This document shows, in pieces, positions 58,716 to 64,000 of a stretch of DNA of 64,000 bases (position 1 is its first letter; each line of letters opens with the position of its first letter). Origin of the DNA: Takakia lepidozioides (lineage: Eukaryota > Streptophyta > Takakiopsida > Takakiales > Takakiaceae); contig CM060731.1 of NCBI GenBank assembly GCA_030704615.1, positions 51,708,001 to 51,772,000 of the forward strand, in the 5' to 3' direction. The notes under the pieces are model-generated. The model had not been told where the DNA came from. It did not search any database and saw only the letters and a program-made list of their open reading frames with translations. A program made the position numbers and the translations under genes.

Positions 58716-59008
58716 AGTCAGCAGGTCAGTTGGATCCATAGAGCACTGAGTGCCACCCAGGTGATTCTGGGCTCAAATCCTGCTATCTTGTCAGGTGTGG
58801 TGTTATCTTCTAACCCTTCCCTTGCTGGGTGCAGTTTTGGTGTAAGAGTTTTGCCTGTTTGCTTGTGGGAACAGGCCCGGACAAACTTGAAAGGCCCTGA
58901 AAATACATTACAAGGAAATGAAAAAAATAACCATGTAGGGGCCGTGAAGGCTAATACCACCGGGTAACCAGAATCTGAAAGAGCAACCATATATATATAT
59001 ATATTATG
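58716..59008 (+). mobile_element. Second tRNA-derived SINE family
   Basis: The head resembles a tRNA: AGGTCAGTTGG (A-box region), AGAGCACTGAG, then a B box GGCTCAAATCC (58770-58780). The body of about 200 bp ends in a (TA)n run at about 58,989-59,004, a simple-sequence tail seen in many plant SINEs. Confidence 0.6.
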
Positions 59009-59033
59009 ACGCCAGGGGTTACTGCCTTCCGCT

Positions 59034-59270
59034 AGGAAGGTGGATACCGGATACCTTAGGGACACCAATCAGTGGATTGAACCCACAACCACTTCCGAGG
59101 TGGTATGCGCCCAGGAAGGTGGATACCGGATACCTTAGGGACACCAATCAGTGGATTGAACCCACAACCACTTCCGAGGTGGTATGCGCCCAGGAAGGTG
59201 GATACCGGATACCTTAGGGACACCAATCAGTGGATTGAACCCACAACCACTTCCGAGGTGGTATGCGCCC
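59034..59270 (-). repeat. 79-bp tandem repeat carrying Pol III B boxes, three copies
   Basis: Units begin at 59034, 59113 and 59192 and are nearly identical. On the minus strand each contains GAAGTGGTTGTGGGTTCAAT and CCACTGATTGG, the same B-box region as the SINE at 54,486. The array was thus made from a SINE head. Confidence 0.9.
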
Positions 59271-59399
59271 CAAAGGCCGAAAGAAACCGGTTACTTTGAA
59301 AGAGGTTATTTTCTGCCCTGGCTATAATAAGGGCCCTCATTTGTGAGCGCCGGTGGCTGGGGGATGTTTCACTTTTAGACAAACAAAAAATAAAATAAA

Positions 59400-60332
59400 A
59401 AACAAACCTGGTAAGAGAAAAGAAAAATGCCAAAACACTTGAGGATGAGACAATAGATGGAATGAAAGATTCATCCATTCAAGCACCAATCATTCATCCA
59501 TCTGATAGGACAAACAGCTCAGGGGGGATTTCTAGGAACGTGGGGGCGTTGCCTCGATATTTTGACTTGCGCGCTTCGGTCACACGAAAGCCGGGCCGCC
59601 GGACAATCCGCCCTGTGACCCGACGTCCGTCCCTGCGTTTGTCTCATTTGCTGCCCGCTATGTTTTGGCGTCGTCATCTCCCGCAATTCCTCCTATTATG
59701 ACACCCGCCCGCCCTCTCCCTCTCTCTCTCTCTCTCTCTCCGGCCTTGTCTCTCCAGCTCTCTTCTTACTCTGCCTGCCATTTCAAAATCTCTAAGTTCT
59801 GCCAGAGTTCGGAAGAGCAGGCAGGGGTTTTGTTGTAGTGTCTACAAACTGTTGGGGTCCACTCTCTTGTAGCTTAGTAGCCGAGATTCATTGCCACTTG
59901 TGGCATAACTTCCACTTGCACAGCTCTTCTGAACTTGTGGGTTGCGGCAGCAGACTCGAAACTCTCCAGCACCAGGTAGATTTGAATGCAACTTGCGCCC
60001 TTCCCAATGTGCGCACATATGAGTGGCGATCTGTGATGTGCATCACATTGTTGGTTAGCAAGGACATTTCCCTGGTGATTGAAGTCTTTGGTTGAGAAAG
60101 GGAGGAATTTGAGTAGTCAGTTGAGAGAGGAACAAAGTATCTTAGTAGATGGAGAGTTGGGGGCGGAGCTTGCAACAGATCGGATGCTCCTTTAGTGCGG
60201 GCCAGTGAGCCCGAACCTACGCATTAGAAGAACTTCGATGATCGTCTAAGTCCATCTACTTACGTGGGTCTTCCCGGTGTTTGATTGCAGTTGATCAAGC
60301 TGGGATAAGCAGTTCAGCTTGAAATTTGGAGC
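59400..60332 (+). promoter_or_regulatory. Promoter and 5' UTR of the Q-rich gene
   Basis: A (TC)n tract lies at 59721-59740, a pyrimidine patch of the kind common near plant transcription starts. A long leader with several upstream ATGs (for example 59,838 and 60,004) precedes the CDS start at 60333. No TATA box is obvious. Confidence 0.4.
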
Positions 60333-62417
60333 ATGGCAGTGCAGCCTCGGAGTGCGACTACCAGGGGTCCATCTAAGTCTGCTTCAGCGAAGCCCAATTA
60401 CAGAGGTGATCTCTTTGCGCTTGTTCTCGAGGGAATAGTGGGGTAATAGCGGGGAAGAGAACGCTGAAGATTGCGTAAGTGATGATCCGCATTTGCGTCC
60501 CCGCGGTCATCTGTTCGTTTATTATGCGAATGTGACTGAGATCACTAAGTAAACACGAGAAGAGCCACACTGGATGCATACGTGGAAGTCGAAGACCTGT
60601 CACAGAATTACCATAGTTCTAGCATGCTTGTCTGATGTGATGTGAGACTCAAACTCTTGGGATGTTTTTGCAGGTGTGGAGGGGTCGACGGATATTGCCG
60701 ATCAACACATGTTTAAAGGAAAACCTAAACCGTTCATGGGGAGCCCCACTACACCCTTGCATTTTGATATGCACCAACGTTGGGTGTCTTCCCCTCCTCA
60801 TCCTGTGAAGTCTGAGATGTCTCAGTACGATCAAGCAGTACTCCAAGCACAGTTGTTGAGCAACATGAGAGCCAATGGTATGTCCTGTTGCACTTGTACC
60901 TGTTTTTCTTAGAGAGAGGGGGGTGTTGGGGGGGGGGGGGCTTATGATTACATTGATCATGTGACCTACTGCGGGTGGAAGTGGGTGGATTTTTCTAGTC
61001 ACATCGATCAGACAATGCTGTGAGAGTTCCACAGTCGGGGAATCTCTTGAGCGGATGGTACAAGCAAACATATATATACATATATCAGGTGATTTGAAGT
61101 ATTTGAGCTTGGATGCTTGCCTGTTCGATGTGGATTGTGTTCGGATGAAGCTTCATTGACGATCCATTGACTGTTTCCAGGTATGACTACAGGCATGCAT
61201 CAGGCCCAATTCCTCATGATTTTGGAGCATTTAAGACAAGCCTACACATTAGCAGGAGGTGACCAGCAAGAGTTTGACTCGAACGCCAGGAGCATTGCAG
61301 CAGCTCAGCAGCTTGAGCCACCCCCTCTACAAAGGGACGATCCCCCTGTGGAGCCTTCCACCATAGCTTTGCTGCAGCAGAAGTTTGCACAACTGGAGAA
61401 GCACAAGGAGATGCAGAAAAATAACCAAGCACAGAAAGTCCAACTATTCCCCTCTCAGTGGTCAAACTCAACCCCGCAGCAGAGCCCCTTGCCGAGTCCA
61501 GCTACTTCTCCAGTCCATCCCTATGCTGTTGCAGCTGCCAATGGGGCCTATTACCCTGTCCAGCAGCAAGGATATTTATCCGGCTCAGCCAGTCCTGAGC
61601 CACCTTTCACAGCAAACCAAGAAGGCAGCTGGCGCAACCAAGCATCTGTATGCTCTCCTGTGACTGGCTGGGCAGGTGCGACGTCACCACAGAATGCTGA
61701 TACTGCACCCAATCCCACGATGTACTTTGCGCAAAAGCAACCAATTGGTGGTTACCAACAGCAAAGCCATCGTGCCATTCCGGGGATGGGGCTCTTAGGC
61801 TCCATCCTTGCATCACCGGGCTGTGAGCAAATGTGTGGCCATTCGGTTGGGGAAAACAAAAACACAGTTGAGCAGTATGTGAACAATAATCAAGTGGAGG
61901 GCAGTCCCACCAACTTTCCGTTTTGCATGTCAACGAGGCCGAACCAGACGCCACCCACAGCGACATCCAATACTTCTGTAAGAAACGATAGCGCTTGATG
62001 CTGTGGTTGTTTTGGTTCTGATAAAGGAGCCATTCTTCCTAGAATTCGCTAGCACTGAAATGGATGGGTGTCCTATTTGATCTTGAGATATAATGTATTC
62101 TAGTTTCGTTTCCCAATCAAGGATGCATGTTGACACCGTCTGTGTGTCATGTGTCATGTGTCTTATGTATGCAGGCAGGATGGGGCAACAGTTTGCACTT
62201 TCTACCACAAAGCACAAAATCTGCATTTGTGAGCTTTGCACGACCTGTTACTACCATTGGGGATGTTCTGGGAATGTCGGTTCCTCCAGTAGGGAAGGGA
62301 GCAAACCAAAGCTGTCACTCTCATGAAGGATGGAGATGGCCACAAGACGGAGCACAATCCAATGAGATGTACATAGACTCAATTGACGACGAACTCGACA
62401 CCTCTCTTCATCTTTGA
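60333..62417 (+). CDS. Gln/Pro/Ser-rich protein of unknown family
   Basis: Four exons: 60333-60405, 60674-60877, 61181-61977 and 62175-62417 (TGA), about 438 residues, all GT-AG with consistent phases. The start is AGCATGG at 60333. The N-terminus is basic and Ser-rich. Residues about 60-100 hold QRWVSSPPHPVKSEMSQYDQ and QLLSNMRANG. The central exon begins MTTGMHQAQFLMILEHLRQA, likely an amphipathic helix, then a coiled-coil-like stretch (LLQQKFAQLEKHKEMQKNNQ). A disordered Gln/Pro/Ser/Asn region follows, and the C-terminal part holds SFARPVTTIGDVLGMSVPP. The end is acidic (DSIDDELDTSLHL). Composition suggests a nuclear transcription or RNA-related regulator, but I recognise no domain and claim no function. 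Confidence 0.75.
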
Positions 62418-64000
62418 AGACACATTTACTACATGTATACAATCGGCATCGGCATTTTAAATTTTGAGGAAGGATCTTGTGGTCACAACAGACTTTTGAC
62501 AATCTCTTGAAATATTTTGATACTTCAGTTCAGTTCAATAAGTTTTGCGTTAAAGGTTCATAGATATATGACCTTGTCTCCTTATGCAGGGGGTAATGTA
62601 GATCCGTAGTGACAGTTCTTGTGGTCAACTGGAGGGATCATGAGGATGTGAAAATCAGAGGAAAGATGAAAGGTGAGTAGGGTCCTCCGCTATATCTTTG
62701 ATCTGTATATATAACTCTCGACTTGGATCGGCACATTGTGAGCTTCACTGACGAACGGTGTGCTCCAAGCGGCCCGCACTCTCTTTCAAGCCTACAACTC
62801 CAAATTGTATGCAGTTGTAGTGCTGGAGATCTTCAATATTGTTGTACAGTACAGTACATGTAAATGTAGTGATTCTGTGCTATAAGGATGTAACTCCAGG
62901 CTTCAGAGGTTAGCAAAATCCTGGGATTTTGTACATATGATTCAAGTAGACAGGAAAGGAGAGACATTATGTAGGATTTTGCATTCTCTTAGAACATATT
63001 TTTCAGGCAGTTTTGACCGGGGTGTGTGACTGGGCTGTGTTGTCACACACACCTGTGCCCACTTTTTGGAAATGCACTCAATGCCGCATTTCCTGTGTAG
63101 TTACAGTTTTCTGTTACAATTTGAGTGTGTTCTACTTCACAATAAAAAGAAGTTTGTTGGTAGTTGTAGGAAGGCTTTGTACAGTTCTTGGTAATGCAAA
63201 CAACATATTTCACAGCTCTTTCAAGTTTCTCTTGGCTCTATTCCAGTCGTAAAGATAACTGCATGCCACAGCAATGATGCTACAATGTCCTCAGAAAGAT
63301 AGTCCCATGTAGCCGAGCACTGTTGTGTAATGGCTCTGCATCCAAATTTGTGTCCCATTACTGTTGCCTGCCACAACCGTCACCATTGTGTGTAGAACTG
63401 TCTCAATTATGGCTACTCTTGGAGTATATTTCCTATGGCATGCTCATTATGCCTTAGTATTCTCTCTTCGTAAGAGAGACTCAAACTCTACTAACCAAAA
63501 AAAAGTGCGAAGAGAAAGCAATGTGCCTTTGTCGCACATCCTGCAAATCAACCTGAAATGATCCTAGACCCAAAGACCGTGGGGAAGGATTGTAAGCCAA
63601 TCGATGCAACCATCCTCATCCCTGCTACAGAACCAACTCACCCAAGGTGTGTCACACTCTATTTGCATCCTCTCCTAGTGATCAAGACTGGAACTATCAG
63701 GAGAAATGAAGGGTTTCATCAAGAAAGTTGCAGAGCTCAAAAATACTAAATCTTGCAGGATGTTCCATGCAAGTATGAGCTCTCGCCATCCCACAAGGTC
63801 TTCCTTAGACTTGGGTCTGGGTTCTACAGGTGAAGTGAGAGGAATCCACTTACACTCAGGGTGCCTGTGCTGCATTCAACTACTGTCCATCTAGATTTCA
63901 TAGAGATGAAAGTTGCAACAGCCTTTTATATCATCGGCATGGGTTTTAAAACATTTGTAAATCCCCCGGTGAAGGTATTGGCTGTGGAAATGAATCCAAG
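62418..64000. other. 3' UTR and intergenic region
   Basis: Follows the Q-rich gene. Short ORFs at 63.0-63.9 kb on the plus strand have no recognisable domains. An AATAAA lies at about 63,142. Confidence 0.35.

Noticed and set aside
58716-58790. A functional tRNA gene
   Set aside because: A- and B-box similarity is present, but the acceptor stem does not close and a SINE body with a (TA)n tail follows.
57901-59270. CRISPR array
   Set aside because: The 32-bp and 79-bp arrays have no repeat-spacer structure and the DNA is plant nuclear; they are minisatellites.

Overview
The window is nuclear DNA of a streptophyte plant, most likely a non-seed land plant or close relative. Genes are split by many short GT-AG introns. 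A glycine decarboxylase P-protein, a mitochondrial pyruvate dehydrogenase E1-alpha, plant fucosyltransferases and a long PLS-type pentatricopeptide (PPR) array lie among plant-type LTR retrotransposons, LINE/SINE tails and a rolling-circle transposon. A broken microbial-type terpene synthase-like gene also points to non-seed plants, because that family is described from them and not from seed plants. The species cannot be named from the sequence alone.

Layout. 1-4.6 kb: the 3' half of the P-protein gene (+). 5.5-7.9 kb: a complete GT37 xyloglucan-type fucosyltransferase (-). 9.5-11.2 kb: two broken genes, a DRM-type DNA methyltransferase fragment (+) and a microbial-type terpene synthase (-). 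11.7-21.5 kb: a transposon graveyard with a LINE zf-RVT remnant and a decayed Helentron-like element (PIF1 helicase plus endonuclease at 12.6-13.5 kb, OTU domain at 21.0-21.5 kb). A 4,881-bp Ty3/gypsy chromovirus with 5-bp target duplications is nested inside it. 23.3-27.3 kb: a second gypsy element, truncated and itself split by an insert carrying PPR and other exon-like fragments. 28.9-32.4 kb: complete mitochondrial PDH E1-alpha (+). 33.6-36.0 kb: a PPR protein made of near-identical PLS triplets (+), decaying at its 3' end. 37-41 kb: an unidentified minus-strand split gene and a dispersed repeat family associated with a 5S rRNA-like sequence. 44.1-48.5 kb: a GDP-fucose protein O-fucosyltransferase-type gene (+), with a cluster of GC-rich hairpins in one intron. 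50.4-59.4 kb: repeat-rich intergenic DNA with a retroposon bounded by 23-bp direct repeats, duplicated palindromic LINE-like tails, two tRNA-derived SINE families and several tandem arrays. 60.3-62.4 kb: a complete four-exon gene for a Gln/Pro/Ser-rich protein I do not recognise (+).

The P-protein and PDH E1-alpha both serve mitochondrial lipoate-dependent complexes. The two fucosyltransferases act in the secretory pathway. I see no operon-like logic; the neighbourhood looks like ordinary plant genes separated by repeats. Exon joins below come from splice signals plus protein-family continuity and have not been tested against transcripts.
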